The position numbers and the translations under genes were made by a program. Below, in pieces: positions 9,021 through 18,455 of a stretch of 20,000 nucleotides of DNA (the stretch's first letter is position 1; each line of letters starts with the position of its first letter). The notes under the pieces are model-generated. The model was not told the origin of the DNA and made no database searches. It saw only the letters and a program-made list of their open reading frames with translations. This DNA is from Chrysomallon squamiferum (taxonomy: Eukaryota; Mollusca; Gastropoda; Neomphalida; Peltospiridae), in contig CM022674.1 of assembly GCA_012295275.1 (NCBI GenBank), forward strand, positions 1,258,177 to 1,278,176, written 5' to 3'.

Positions 9021-9110
9021 CAGTCTGTCTATTTATTTATCTATCTGTCTATCTGTCTGTATAATATTTGTTTGTCTACCTATCCATCCATCTGCCTGTT
9101 TACCTATCAA
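9021..9110. repeat. CTGT / CTAT / CCAT tetranucleotide-like repeat
   Basis: Degenerate four-base units (CTGT, CTAT, TTAT, CCAT) alternate across about 90 bases, resembling a decayed GATA-class microsatellite read on its pyrimidine-rich strand. Confidence 0.8.
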
Positions 9111-9229
9111 TTATAATAATAACAAAAACTCAAAGGAAAAAAAACACACAACAGAATAAAGTATGAAGAAGAACGAGTGTGTAAGTTATGTTGAAATAAA
9201 CTTTGGTACGATACATTACACCAAGAAAT

Positions 9230-9290
<61 letters not shown>

Positions 9291-9325
9291 CATCATCACC
9301 ATCATCATCATCATTATTATTTTTA
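9230..9325. repeat. ATTT, ATT and ATC repeat series
   Basis: ATTT units (about 9230-9267) turn into ATT (9267-9290) and then ATC/ACC (9290-9316). Each change needs only one base, which shows how the microsatellite types in this window convert into each other. Confidence 0.92.
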
Positions 9326-9937
9326 ATTAATTTATGTATAACTGTACAAAACAAAAAAGTACATGTGTGAATGCACTATAATGCATTTATTTTCATTTCT
9401 GAATATTTGCGCTTTGAATAATAAAAAAAAAAGAAAAACGTAAAAAAATTTACGAACGATCTCAGGAAATGGACGCAAACAGTAGGGCTAATTGTAGTTT
9501 CAATGGCGGACACAGGGACAGACGTACATGTCCTGACAGGGAGGTCTCAGCTGTAACATTCTACAAAAGAAGACGCTGAGTATTTTCAAACCCCTTTGCG
9601 ACTCTGTCACTGCTAAGTTACTTGCGCGTTTTTAGTCAAAGAACGTCTTACGTATTTTTGGATAATGATTTCAAAAGAGCGAAGATTAATTCTCGCTCTC
9701 GAGTTCCTTACAGTTCTGTCTTCCTAAGTACACACAGCAGTACTCTTACACACTTCCTTTTGCAAGACAGAATTTGTTTCTTTTTTATCTAAAAAAAAAT
9801 TTTTTTTTTTTTTTAATTCGTATGTTAAATAATGAAAGGAAAAGAGAGTGATATATCTATGCGAGTTCTTCGATGTCACAGTGCACTTTGTGAATAAAAA
9901 GATTGCACTGTGTCAAAGATGTGATGAGATTAAAAAG
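9326..9937. other. Complex intergenic DNA, no gene seen
   Basis: About 600 bases with an A-rich patch near 9420-9440 and a T run near 9800-9815. A short imperfect palindrome, GGACA then eight bases then TGTCC, lies near 9516-9533. No credible frame or element was found. Confidence 0.5.
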
Positions 9938-10155
9938 CTACTACTACTACGGCTGCTATTACTACTACTAACATTATTACTAGTACTACCACCATTACCA
10001 ATACTTCTATTAATACTACAACTATTACTACTACTATAATTATTAATGCCATTACTATAGCTACCACTAATATTATTACTACAGTTACCATAGCTACCAT
10101 TTCTACTATTAGTACAATTACTACAACTACGATTACTACGACATCTGTTACTTCA

Positions 10156-10188
<33 letters not shown>

Positions 10189-10340
10189 GCTGCTGCTGCT
10201 ATCACCGCCATCACTGTTTACCCAATACTATTACGGATATATTACAATTAAACGCTATTTCACAGAGGTATCGTTGATGTCAGAAGAAGTGAATATTTTA
10301 ACCACTGCTACTACGACGACCAATACTACCATTACTATCT
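9938..10340. repeat. ACT trinucleotide array 4, imperfect
   Basis: ACT periodicity spans about 9939-10214, with a clean block of ten or so units at about 10155-10188 followed by GCT units. A short re-entry occurs at about 10303-10340. The 94-residue Val-rich minus frame is repeat-derived. Confidence 0.92.
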
Positions 10341-10716
10341 TTATTTTATTTACATTACAACCGACTGGTTCTTTGTAATGAAACTGCGTTCATTTTGAAT
10401 CTTTAATGAGACTGTATCCCCCCCCTTCCTTTAGAACAGTCTAGACCTGCCCAAGTCGGTCACGTGTTTATCCTAGATTTATTACTTGTTAGTTATGCTA
10501 TTGCAATCGTTCCAACTAATGGTACTGATGTTGTCACCTTTTCTGATTTGACGGAATGGCCGCTGTCATTTCTGTATTTAATTAAAAAAAATGTCATTGC
10601 ATTAAGCCATATAGTACATTACTAAAAAGTACTTACATCAAAATGTTTTGAAACCTTGCAAAATATCCTATCTTTTTCGATTTCTCGTGAAATGTTGATA
10701 ATGTCCAATGTTTGTT
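10341..10716. other. AT-rich intergenic DNA, no gene seen
   Basis: Plain sequence with a short C run near 10420-10427 and a CACGTG word at 10461-10466. Neither strand shows coding potential. Confidence 0.5.
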
Positions 10717-10739
10717 AAAAAAAAAAAAAAAAAAAAAAA
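10717..10739. repeat. A(23) homopolymer
   Basis: Twenty-three A. The upstream 200 bases show no retroelement reading frame or tRNA-like head, and no target-site duplication was found by eye, so a retroposed tail is possible but unsupported. Confidence 0.95.
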
Positions 10740-10775
10740 GTTTTCAGGTGGTGTGAACATTTCTTAACTAGTTTG

Positions 10776-10910
10776 CTTTTTTTCTTCTTCTTCTTCTATT
10801 TCTTCTTTTTTTTATTTATTTATTTTTATTATTACTTTTTATTATTGCTTTTTTTCTTCTTTTAAATCATATTTTATTATTACTTTTTTTTTTTTTTTTT
10901 TTTTTTTTAA
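10776..10910. repeat. T-rich region with TTC units and T(25)
   Basis: TTC units at about 10782-10796 and ATTT-like words lead to twenty-five consecutive T at 10884-10908. Confidence 0.92.
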
Positions 10911-11170
10911 TGATTTATTAGAAATTTCTGTATGCCTGGTATATTCCAAGATCGCAAATTCATAAAAAATAATATTATTCTGTCATTTATAGCATTTGAT
11001 ATGATGCGCCTCTATGTGTATGTGTGTTATAATACATTAATAGAAATGGCACTGAAAAGAGACTGAAAAGTGGAGAAATTCATATAAAACGTATTCACAT
11101 AAACAAGTGGTTTGGATAAAATCTGTCAGTTTCAACTGTCAGTTTTGAGCAAAGAATGTTGAATGTGCCA
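10911..11170. other. AT-rich intergenic DNA before a tRNA pseudogene
   Basis: No gene seen. A ten-base direct repeat CTGTCAGTTT occurs at 11123-11132 and 11136-11145, about 26 bases before the tRNA-like sequence. It may be an accidental duplication or a relic of upstream tRNA promoter sequence. Confidence 0.5.
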
Positions 11171-11242
11171 GCCTCGGTGGCCAAGTCGTAAGGTGTTGAT
11201 CTCGTAATCCGAAGATCCAGGGTTCAGTTCCCTGTCGGTGCA
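11171..11242 (+). pseudogene. tRNA-Thr (CGU) pseudogene
   Basis: The 72 bases align without gaps to the intact copy at 14910-14981 but carry six substitutions, nearly all harmful. C3 now faces T70 in the acceptor. A30-C40 and T31-T39 break the anticodon stem, and a further pair is reduced to T-G. The D stem has a G-T wobble. In the T loop the nearly invariant A58 is G (11227), removing the T54-A58 contact. The anticodon CGT is still readable at 11203-11205, and TTTT at 11248-11251 could end a transcript. The pattern fits relaxed constraint, although an internal B box largely remains, so transcription cannot be excluded. Confidence 0.8.
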
Positions 11243-11334
11243 GCTCATTTTACAGTTTAAATTGTTAACTGATAAATTCATCTGTTCATTAAATTAGTTA
11301 ATTTTGCAACTTTTAAATACTGGCTGACTGATTT

Positions 11335-11357
11335 AAAAAAAAAAAAAAAAAAAAAAA
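11335..11357. repeat. A(23) homopolymer
   Basis: Twenty-three A residues about 90 bases after the tRNA pseudogene. The spacer shows no recognisable SINE body, but a tRNA head followed by a short unrelated segment and an A tail is the layout of a tRNA-derived SINE, so that reading remains possible. Confidence 0.95.
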
Positions 11358-11875
11358 TTAAATTTAACCAATAAACTTTTACTTTTTAGTAAAAAATATC
11401 GAATTACAAAAAATGTAAACATCAACAGGTATTAGGGTTTATTTATGTCAGTCATATATAATTTCTAAAGAAACAGAGGCACAGATGTACAGAGGCATAG
11501 ATGTATGGAAGGAAAGAGCGGTATATCTCAATAAATATATACTCCGATTATTCCCGAAGATGACATAAACAATAGTTTGACGTAATAATCTGGACTACGT
11601 TATTGACGGCTTAAGGATGCCAGTATTATTTAAGATCGAATTTTGTGAGTAAATTCGTTTATTATTTTATATATATTTATTATGAATTTCAATTTTAATT
11701 TAGATATACTTAGAAAAACTAAAGATGTTTAAAGATATTTAATTATATTATTTTATTTATTTATTTATTTTTTATTATTTGTTTTTGTTTTTATTATTAA
11801 CTTACGTTTATTGCTATTGCTCTCCTTTTCTTTTCATATATACATACATTCAAAATGCACAGCTACAAAACACAG

Positions 11876-11877
<2 letters not shown>
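11358..11877. other. AT-rich intergenic DNA, no gene seen
   Basis: Low-GC sequence with short ATAT and ATTT (11748-11770) stretches. No frame, RNA or element was recognised. Confidence 0.55.

Positions 11878-11915
<38 letters not shown>
11878..11915. repeat. (CA)n microsatellite
   Basis: About nineteen uninterrupted CA units. The minus frame through it (Val-Cys run) is an artefact. Confidence 0.95.
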
Positions 11916-11917
<2 letters not shown>

Positions 11918-12471
11918 TAAACCGAGAATAGTGATTTGAAGGCAATTAAAAGCCTGTCAGAAACCATCATTAAATTTACAGTGACACCATACAGCCTGCC
12001 TGTAACCAATATATTCATTCCTTCAACTCTGAGCATTAATTTCAAAATGTTTTCCGATAACTTTATTTAGCATCGCACCACTGAGTCACAGAGGGATGCT
12101 AACATGATCTTGTTTTTAAAACACCTGTTGATTTTAAAGCATTATGACATAACAGTTTTAAAGAATATTAGTTTCACAGCGTGGTACAGAAGTTTAAATT
12201 AAATTAGCTGCATGTTTTGGCTTGAAGTCTGCATGATTATTAAAGAAAAATGTTTTGTTTAAAAAAATTTTCAGTGTATTTTCTAAATTGGTTTTATGCA
12301 CTGTGTCTTGTCAGTTCAAGATCTGTACTTCTGTATCTATTTAGGTATAAATATTCTCCTGTTGTCTTAAGTGGATATAATTAGACACTATACATAGACA
12401 GTAATAGACAGCCGCTGACAAGACTCGAACTTATGGCGCCCAAGCGCTCGTACTCAGGAAGCGTTTTTTGT
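11916..12471. other. AT-rich intergenic DNA, no protein gene seen
   Basis: Plain sequence until a tRNA-like relic near its end (separate entry). No coding frame of note. Confidence 0.5.
12409..12465 (-). other. tRNA-like relic, possibly from a tRNA-derived SINE
   Basis: On the minus strand the stem ATAAG and CTTGT pairs perfectly around loop TTCGAGT (plus 12418-12434), exactly a tRNA T arm with a B-box-like core. It is preceded by an anticodon-arm-like segment around CGCTTGGGCGCC and followed by acceptor-like CAGCGGC. No convincing D arm or A box precedes it, so the 5' part is diverged or lost. A tRNA-derived SINE fragment or an old tRNA pseudogene would fit; isotype cannot be assigned safely. 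Confidence 0.4.
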
Positions 12472-12472
12472 T

Positions 12473-12502
<30 letters not shown>
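12472..12502. repeat. ATTT tetranucleotide repeat
   Basis: About seven ATTT units abutting the tRNA-like relic. On the relic's strand the repeat lies upstream, so it does not look like that element's own tail. Confidence 0.92.
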
Positions 12503-12503
<1 letters not shown>

Positions 12504-12637
12504 AAATCAAACATAAATAGATAAAAGTAAAAATGCATAAAATCAATAAGACTACATACGTCCACGCACGCACAAAAAACAAACTGGAGGTGGACAATGA
12601 TATCACTGGGCCATCGAGACAGTCTTATTTTGTGTGC

Positions 12638-12807
12638 ATACATTATACATGCATGTGTGTACGTACGTAAATATGTATGTATGTATGTATATGAGTGTCA
12701 GAGTGTGTATGTGTGTGCGTATACATGTTTGCATGTGTGTGTCTGTGTGTATGTATATATATATTTGTATATTTATGTGTGCGTGCCTGTGTGTTTAGGT
12801 ATGTATC

Positions 12808-12838
<31 letters not shown>

Positions 12839-12962
12839 ATATGCATGTATGTATGTATATATGTATGTGTGTGGTGTGTGTATATATGCATGTATGTATG
12901 TATGTATGTATATATGTGTGTATGTGTGTGTATGTATATATGCATGTATGTATGTATGTACG
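12638..12962. repeat. Compound GT / GTAT / ATAT repeat, about 325 bp
   Basis: Blocks of GTAT, GT and TATA alternate, with a recurring module of the form ATATGCATGTATGTATGT at about 12839, 12886 and 12939. The sequence is almost wholly alternating purine-pyrimidine. Overlapping frames rich in Cys, Val and Tyr, or in His and Thr, are artefacts of low stop-codon content. Confidence 0.93.
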
Positions 12963-14004
12963 CCTTTTAAAGTAAGTCAAAAGTTAGGTTAAGTATTGTA
13001 ATTATGCAAAACTGTTAATAATCATAATAATATCTAAATAAATGTATAAATAAGTATGATAAAATAGAAAAGTGTAACAACAGTAACAAAAATCTTAACT
13101 CAGGAAATTGACCCCAAAAACACGAGGCCATTTTTGTACGAACAAACAAACCTAACAACCTGAAGTCACTTCATCGACGGAAACCCTACAGATTATAAAC
13201 CAGTTTGAATAAGACAGAATCAGAAGAAAATTACATCAAACGAAACCTGCAAGATGAAGAAAGCTTCTTTTTTTCTTTTTTTCTTTATCAAAAGACCAGT
13301 AATGACATGTCTGCGTTAGCGTTTTGCTTCTGGCCTGATTGATCGCGGGTTCAATCCTGATTAGTGTGCGCTATTGAACAGTGGCTTGTTTAGTGTAGAA
13401 GATTGTCTAGTCTGTGGTTCTTGTAAGAATACGTTCCATTACAAACACTGGTTTTTGTTTTTTGTGCAAAATCTGTTACGTAAGTCGGATTAGGGTTTGT
13501 GATTAATGGTAATATTTTTTTTTACAGTTAACAAACGTATGCGTTTATTTAAAAGAAGTATACTGTATCCTTTGATCTGTAGGATTTAGAGATCCTACCC
13601 ATGTACCCTGACCCGCCTTATCTGCCCGTGTGTTTAGTACCATGATCCTCCGCGAATGAAAGTGACATATAATATGACGTACTTTTGTTCTATACATTTT
13701 CTTAACCTGAAATGCACCTTACAGGTAATCATAAATCAGCGTTTGTAAAATATTTTTGTACTAATGGAATCCATACAGATTGAGCGGAAGGCACAGAGAA
13801 CCAAAAAAATAGCGGAACCTAAAGCATTTCAAATTTCCAATACGAATGATTTTCATCTGGGAAAGTGGGCACGGAACCAATTTGTAACTGTGTTTGAGAA
13901 CCGCTAAAACCCACGTACGTCATACTAACCAAAGTATGCTACTATGCCAACGTACAAACACAATTTATTGTACACTAATTTTGAGGGGTAGGTTTGTATG
14001 GGTG
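12963..14004. other. AT-rich intergenic DNA, no protein gene seen
   Basis: About 1 kb of mostly plain sequence, A-rich up to 13260 and more balanced afterwards. The one structured spot is a tRNA B-box-like segment near 13350. Frames near the right end straddle the following T run and look non-coding. Confidence 0.5.
13310..13400 (+). other. B-box-bearing segment, possible SINE fragment
   Basis: GGTTCAATCC at 13348-13357 matches the polymerase III B box, and the preceding GATCGCG is the usual lead-in of many tRNA T arms. The 3' half of the T stem does not pair, and no clear A box lies 30-60 bases upstream. This could be an old tRNA-derived SINE fragment or chance. Confidence 0.25.
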
Positions 14005-14021
14005 TTTTTTTTTTTTTTTTT
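14005..14021. repeat. T(17) homopolymer
   Basis: Seventeen consecutive T. Nothing recognisable on either side links it to a retroposed element. Confidence 0.93.
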
Positions 14022-14894
14022 ACCTGCGGTTTTTTCAAAACAGCAAAGAAGGAGGATTGTTTGTATTTGGAAGCCAAAATTTTGAACATAGTCACAATTC
14101 AGTGCATGCCAAACGTCAGAGCAAATTATGCTGTTTCTGCTCAGTTGTTGCACAGTTTCGTACACATATGTATTTGATATGATATCAGTGGATGTGGTGT
14201 TAAATATATATATATGAATTACTGTAAATAATTAACAAACACGAAACGTCGAATTATAACAAATTAAATATCGACAAAGTGCTCTGTACGAAAATATCTG
14301 TCTTCCGGTTTAATAATGTCTGTAATCATTTCTGATTCGAACGATCTACGAAATGAACGGATTGAACAGTTACAGAACGGTGAACTTTTATTGATTGTTT
14401 TTTCCAAGGCCTTACCAGAATGCTTTTCGAAAGAGTGAAAATATAAGTTTTGGCTTCAAGTAAATGGTTATAAAATTTTTTTTAAAGAGAATGTTTTCAA
14501 ATGTATTTTTATAAGAGTTCATTTAGTAAAGTGACTGAATTATACTGACGTACATCGCACAAACACGTGCACTAATCCACATTAAAAGCTTACACAACAC
14601 AAAATATATCACACACACACAGATAATTAAATACGTATATGCACAGATCCACGCAAACATATATTTAATAAGACGCCATGTTTTAGGGGAAGTGAAACGA
14701 AAGAGAGACAGACAGAAAGGTAAGTAGGGACCCATTCCCCCAAAAAGTTTTAAAAAAATAATAAAAAAAAATGTTAATTAATTTATTAAATGGCTTAGTA
14801 AGCCTGGTATTCGCGTGTATTGCTGAAACTGAGAATGATGATAACTTTTATCTACAGGGATTAGTAGAAATTGATTCCATTATAGCACATAAAA
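14022..14894. other. AT-rich intergenic DNA, no gene seen
   Basis: Mostly plain sequence with a short TA run near 14205-14214, an ACAC stretch near 14611-14620 and A-rich words near 14750-14770. The 70-residue minus frame at 14523-14735 has no recognisable domain. Confidence 0.5.
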
Positions 14895-14895
14895 A
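14891..14895 (-). terminator. Polymerase III T-run terminator for the minus-strand tRNA-Thr
   Basis: Five T on the coding (minus) strand, about 15 bases past the discriminator. This is a standard RNA polymerase III stop. Confidence 0.7.
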
Positions 14896-14909
14896 GTTTA
14901 ATTAATGTT

Positions 14910-14981
14910 TGCCCCGACAGGGAATTGAACCCTGGATCTTCGGTTTACGAGACCGACGCCTTACGACTTGGCCACCGAGGC
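14910..14981 (-). tRNA. tRNA-Thr (anticodon CGU), intact
   Basis: Read on the minus strand, 72 bases fold into a complete cloverleaf. The acceptor GCCTCGG pairs with TCGGGGC (two G-U wobbles, no mismatch). The D arm is TGGCCAAGTCGTAAGGC. The anticodon stem TCGGT/ACCGA is perfect around loop CTCGTAA with anticodon CGT (plus 14947-14949), reading ACG as threonine. The T arm CAGGG/CCCTG holds loop TTCAATT with A58 present, and the discriminator is A. There is no intron and no encoded CCA, as expected for an animal nuclear tRNA gene. Internal A and B boxes and the T run at 14891-14895 complete a transcription unit. This is the best-preserved of three related copies. Confidence 0.95.
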
Positions 14982-15160
14982 TTGGTAAGTTTGCTTCGTT
15001 TTCTTTTGATTTATTTATTCAGTTCACAATTTAACACCTTAGTGCGAAAAGGTCATGAGTAGTCCATGGTTTGAATGGTTTTTCATTTTCATCGTTTTTT
15101 GTGAATGGAAAATGTTTTCTTTGCCAGATGTTGTTTTGTTTTGTTTTGTTTGTTGTTATT
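14982..15160. other. Upstream flank of the minus-strand tRNA, no other feature
   Basis: Plain AT-rich sequence 5' of the tRNA on the minus strand. It shows no similarity to the 5' flanks of the other two tRNA-Thr copies. Confidence 0.5.
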
Positions 15161-15187
15161 TAGTTGTTTTTTTCTCTTTTTAATTTA

Positions 15188-15219
<32 letters not shown>

Positions 15220-15230
15220 TTTATTAGGTT

Positions 15231-15261
<31 letters not shown>

Positions 15262-15605
15262 TATTTTATTTATTTATTTTGTTTTAGTTTTTTTTCTTTT
15301 TTTCTGAGGGTTTGTTTTTTTTTTTTTTTTTTTTAATTTTTTTTTCATCCATTTATTAATATTATTATTATTATTATTATTATTATTACTGTTGTATTTC
15401 ATTTTTATATTGTAATGTTTAGCATTTATCAAATATAACTAGTATTTGTCATTGTTTTTGATGTTGTTAATACTATCATTATCATCATGCTATTGTTATT
15501 GTTGTTGTCATTTTTTATTACTTTTGCTGTCATAATAATCATCATCGTTATTACGATCCATTAAACATCATTATCTTTATATTTTTTTTTATTATTATTT
15601 TTTCT
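15161..15605. repeat. T-rich repeat block (ATT, ATTT, T runs, ATC)
   Basis: ATT units (about 15188-15220), ATTT units (about 15230-15280), a T run of about nineteen (15317-15334), ATT units again (about 15358-15388), then mixed TTG/ATC/ATT words to about 15600. No gene. Confidence 0.88.
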
Positions 15606-15639
15606 CGGATATATACTTCGGTAAATAAACTAAACAACT

Positions 15640-15980
15640 GAGTCGCAATCGTTTAAAATTCGCTCAGAATCGCGTTAACGCAAATTGGAACATCGCTTAA
15701 GAATTGGGACGAAAACCAAGTGAGATTTCCTATCAATTAAAAAACCGCAGACGATCATTTCCTGACGAAATTTGTCGTTTCCTAACGAACGGCCGATTTC
15801 CTCGCCGAAAACTGTCGAAGCAGCTGGCTCGTGCGGTTTTCGTAATTTAAGCACGTCCCGGCAGAATTAGTTCGATTCTCGCGCGCCCCGGCGAAACTGG
15901 GCGACTTGCAGCTTTCAGACAAGGATTAGGAAATTGGAAAGATCAGTCAAGTTTGAGAGGACGATCAGCGTTTTTCGTAT
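15640..15980. promoter_or_regulatory. CpG-rich unique element with short internal repeats
   Basis: By my hand count about thirty CpG dinucleotides fall within roughly 340 bases, against a background where they are sparse. It contains four TTTCCT words at 15726, 15758, 15778 and 15797, the last three at 19-20-base spacing and each followed by a CGAA- or CCGA-containing segment. Also present are an inverted repeat CGAAAACTG / CGGTTTTCG (15806-15842) with an E-box CAGCTG in the loop, and a GCGCGC core near 15880. No reading frame of any length covers it. A promoter, enhancer or unmethylated island fits best; I cannot assign it to a gene. Confidence 0.4.
15806..15842. repeat. 9-bp inverted repeat with CAGCTG in the loop
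   Basis: CGAAAACTG (15806-15814) pairs with CGGTTTTCG (15834-15842) through eight Watson-Crick pairs and one G-U. The 19-base loop holds CAGCTG at 15821-15826. Confidence 0.7.
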
Positions 15981-16008
15981 TGATTCTCTTTTACTTTACT
16001 TTTCTTCC

Positions 16009-16040
16009 GTTTTTTTTTCTTTTTTTTTTTTTTTTTTTTT
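16009..16040. repeat. T-rich tract, about 30 bases
   Basis: Almost pure T with single C interruptions, ending in twenty uninterrupted T (16021-16040). Confidence 0.93.
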
Positions 16041-16350
16041 GTTCCGGCTTTTACACTTTGACAATAATGTTTTCCTAGCGACAAAGTTTTAAGTTAATGA
16101 GTTCGAGTTCCTCGCATTTGATCTTCGCAGAGCTTCAAGTTATTTTTTTCAGCAGTGGTATTAAATGTGTTAGCAAATCTTCTCCTTTTATTTCTGGTTT
16201 CAGATTTATTTGTTGCGTAATATCTTTTTGCTAGTATTCGGATTTACTTTATTTCTTTTTCTTATAATTCTTAAGTTTTATTCATCTTTTTTTCTTTTCT
16301 TTTTTTATTCACCGATGTGTGTTATGATAATATTTTACTTTATTATTTAT
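16041..16350. other. T-rich intergenic DNA, no gene seen
   Basis: The right half is strongly T-rich. The Phe/Leu-rich frame starting at 16210 follows from base composition. Confidence 0.55.
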
Positions 16351-16354
16351 ATGC

Positions 16355-16440
16355 GATTTATGTATTTACTTATTTACTTACTTGCTTACTTACTTATTTA
16401 TTTATTTTATTTTATTTTATTTTATTTTATTTATTATTAA
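16355..16440. repeat. TTAC / TTAT / TTTTA repeat series
   Basis: TTAC and CTTAC units (about 16360-16395), then ATTT, then TTTTA pentamers (about 16405-16432). Confidence 0.9.
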
Positions 16441-16623
16441 TTCTTATTTTTATTGTTATCGTTGCTATGGCCTCTTTATATAAAAATATATAAGCAGACA
16501 AATACAAGTTAACACAAAGAGAGCAGAAGACGCAATCCGAAAAGAAATTGACAGCCATACATAAAAATGATTGGCAAATGCCTCTAATGAAACATTTGGA
16601 CTAAAAATGTTTTGTCGCCATAG
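16441..16623. other. AT-rich intergenic DNA, no gene seen
   Basis: Short plain segment between repeats. No feature recognised. Confidence 0.5.

Positions 16624-16653
<30 letters not shown>
16624..16653. repeat. A(30) homopolymer
   Basis: Thirty consecutive A, the longest homopolymer in the window. The sequence before it shows no retroelement coding or tRNA-like head. Confidence 0.96.
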
Positions 16654-16654
<1 letters not shown>

Positions 16655-17066
16655 AATGACTTCTGACCACAAAACACATGCGCAGTGAGTACAGTGGTAT
16701 TTCGTTTTCGGGTTAAGTACAGTACGATTGTCTTTGATGCCTTATTTTACAAAGAAAACTTTTAATAACATTTTTTTATTTGATGTCATTTCGACCATCG
16801 ATTCATACAGAATACAACAAAAAAAACAAAACAAGGAGCACAATAAAACTGGACTTAATCGAAAAATGGCTTCCGGAAAGTTTCCCGAATATAAAACGTT
16901 TAAAGAACTGGATGTGTAAAATACTGTGAAAGTAAATATTTTAAGATAAATAAGATTTATTTATTGTAAACCCGCGTTCATTTTCGTGACAGGAATTTCA
17001 CATTTTTGTACAAGATCGTGACCTTTGATGATAAGAGGTTTTATGTGTAATGTTTTATATTCTTTA

Positions 17067-17070
<4 letters not shown>
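16654..17070. other. AT-rich intergenic DNA, no gene seen
   Basis: Plain sequence. A 63-residue frame at 16728-16919 has mixed composition but no recognised motif; I do not call it a gene. Confidence 0.5.
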
Positions 17071-17145
<75 letters not shown>

Positions 17146-17306
17146 CTCTTTCTCTCTCATTCTCTCTCTCTCTGTCTCTCTCATTCTCTCTCTCTGTCTC
17201 TGTCTCTCTCTCTCTATATATATATCTGTCTCTCTCTGTGTCTCTCTCTCTTTCTCTGTCTCTCTCTGTCTCTCTCTATATATATATCTATCTGTTTCTC
17301 TCTCTG

Positions 17307-17395
<89 letters not shown>
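17071..17395. repeat. (TC)n array with structured middle, about 325 bp
   Basis: Two long pure TC blocks (about 17071-17141 and 17312-17395) flank a middle part made of TCTG, TCAT and TA variants. The motif of TA repeats followed by TCT occurs twice, with TA runs starting at 17215 and 17277. The Ser-Leu and Arg-Glu frames across it are artefacts. Confidence 0.96.
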
Positions 17396-17397
<2 letters not shown>

Positions 17398-18055
17398 GAC
17401 TCCATTAGCTCATAAATATCTTTCTGTTATCACAAAACCAAAGCTCTTCCACATTTCTGTTTCTCATTGTCTTTGACGCTCACATTCCCAATCTCTCGTT
17501 ACTCTCGGTGGCACATAAACAAATTCAACTCAATTCCGTGACACAAGTCATTAATTACCATCTTCCAAAACCTTCCCCTGACTTATCTTCTCACTGTATT
17601 TACATACGCTCTGATGACTTCAAGACAGCAAATCTACTAACTGATATCATTTTTACAACACTTAGTGTGTACTGGAGCAGCAGTCATACCCAGTACTGCT
17701 ATATTATACTACGACCAGTGAAACGTCCACAGTCATAATCATCCATACCAATTGCTAAAACAGGCTAAAATTAATTGTTGATAAAACAGACACAGTTATT
17801 GTAATTCGCTGTAAAGACATCGATGAAGAAATAAATAAAAATACTCCGAGAGGCTGATTTATCACGGATCTGTCAGTCGATTCGATCTTAGTTCGCTTGT
17901 TTGCTGATACGTGCAGAGGATTGGTGAGTGACTTGCACAAATTCTTTTCTAATCGTCTGCAAACAAAACGCTTTGCTAGATACCGATTTTCTAATGTCAT
18001 TGATAGAGTTCTTGATTGGGTTGAAGGATTTTAGAGATAAGGCAGATTTATTTGA
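17396..18055. other. Complex intergenic DNA, no gene seen
   Basis: About 660 bases of balanced, non-repetitive sequence between TC and GA arrays. Frames at 17508-17738 and 17755-18000 (minus) are 76 and 81 residues and match no family I recognise. This is one of the better places to test for an unannotated exon. Confidence 0.5.
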
Positions 18056-18308
<253 letters not shown>

Positions 18309-18366
18309 TAAATTAATTAATTAATTTATTTTGTTGTTTGTTTATTTATTCATTCATTCATTCATT
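18309..18366. repeat. 20-bp AT palindrome plus ATTC repeat
   Basis: Positions 18309-18328 form a perfect palindrome built from TTAATTAA words, containing overlapping TAATTA homeodomain cores. TTTG/ATTT words and four ATTC units (about 18350-18366) follow. Confidence 0.85.
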
Positions 18367-18435
18367 TTACTGCTATAATTATTACTTTTATATCATTTTA
18401 ATTTATTTCATTGCAAAAACTATTTCCAGGACACG

Positions 18436-18455
18436 ATGTGTGTGTGTGTGTGTGT
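18436..18455. repeat. Short (GT)n repeat
   Basis: About nine GT units with no associated feature. Confidence 0.9.

Noticed and set aside
16624-16653. A(30) as the poly-A tail of a retrogene or LINE
   Set aside because: No reverse transcriptase, gene-like or tRNA-like sequence precedes it, and I saw no flanking target-site duplication.
17050-17415. Ser-Leu repeat protein of 121 residues and its Arg-Glu counterpart
   Set aside because: Direct translation of the TC array on either strand.
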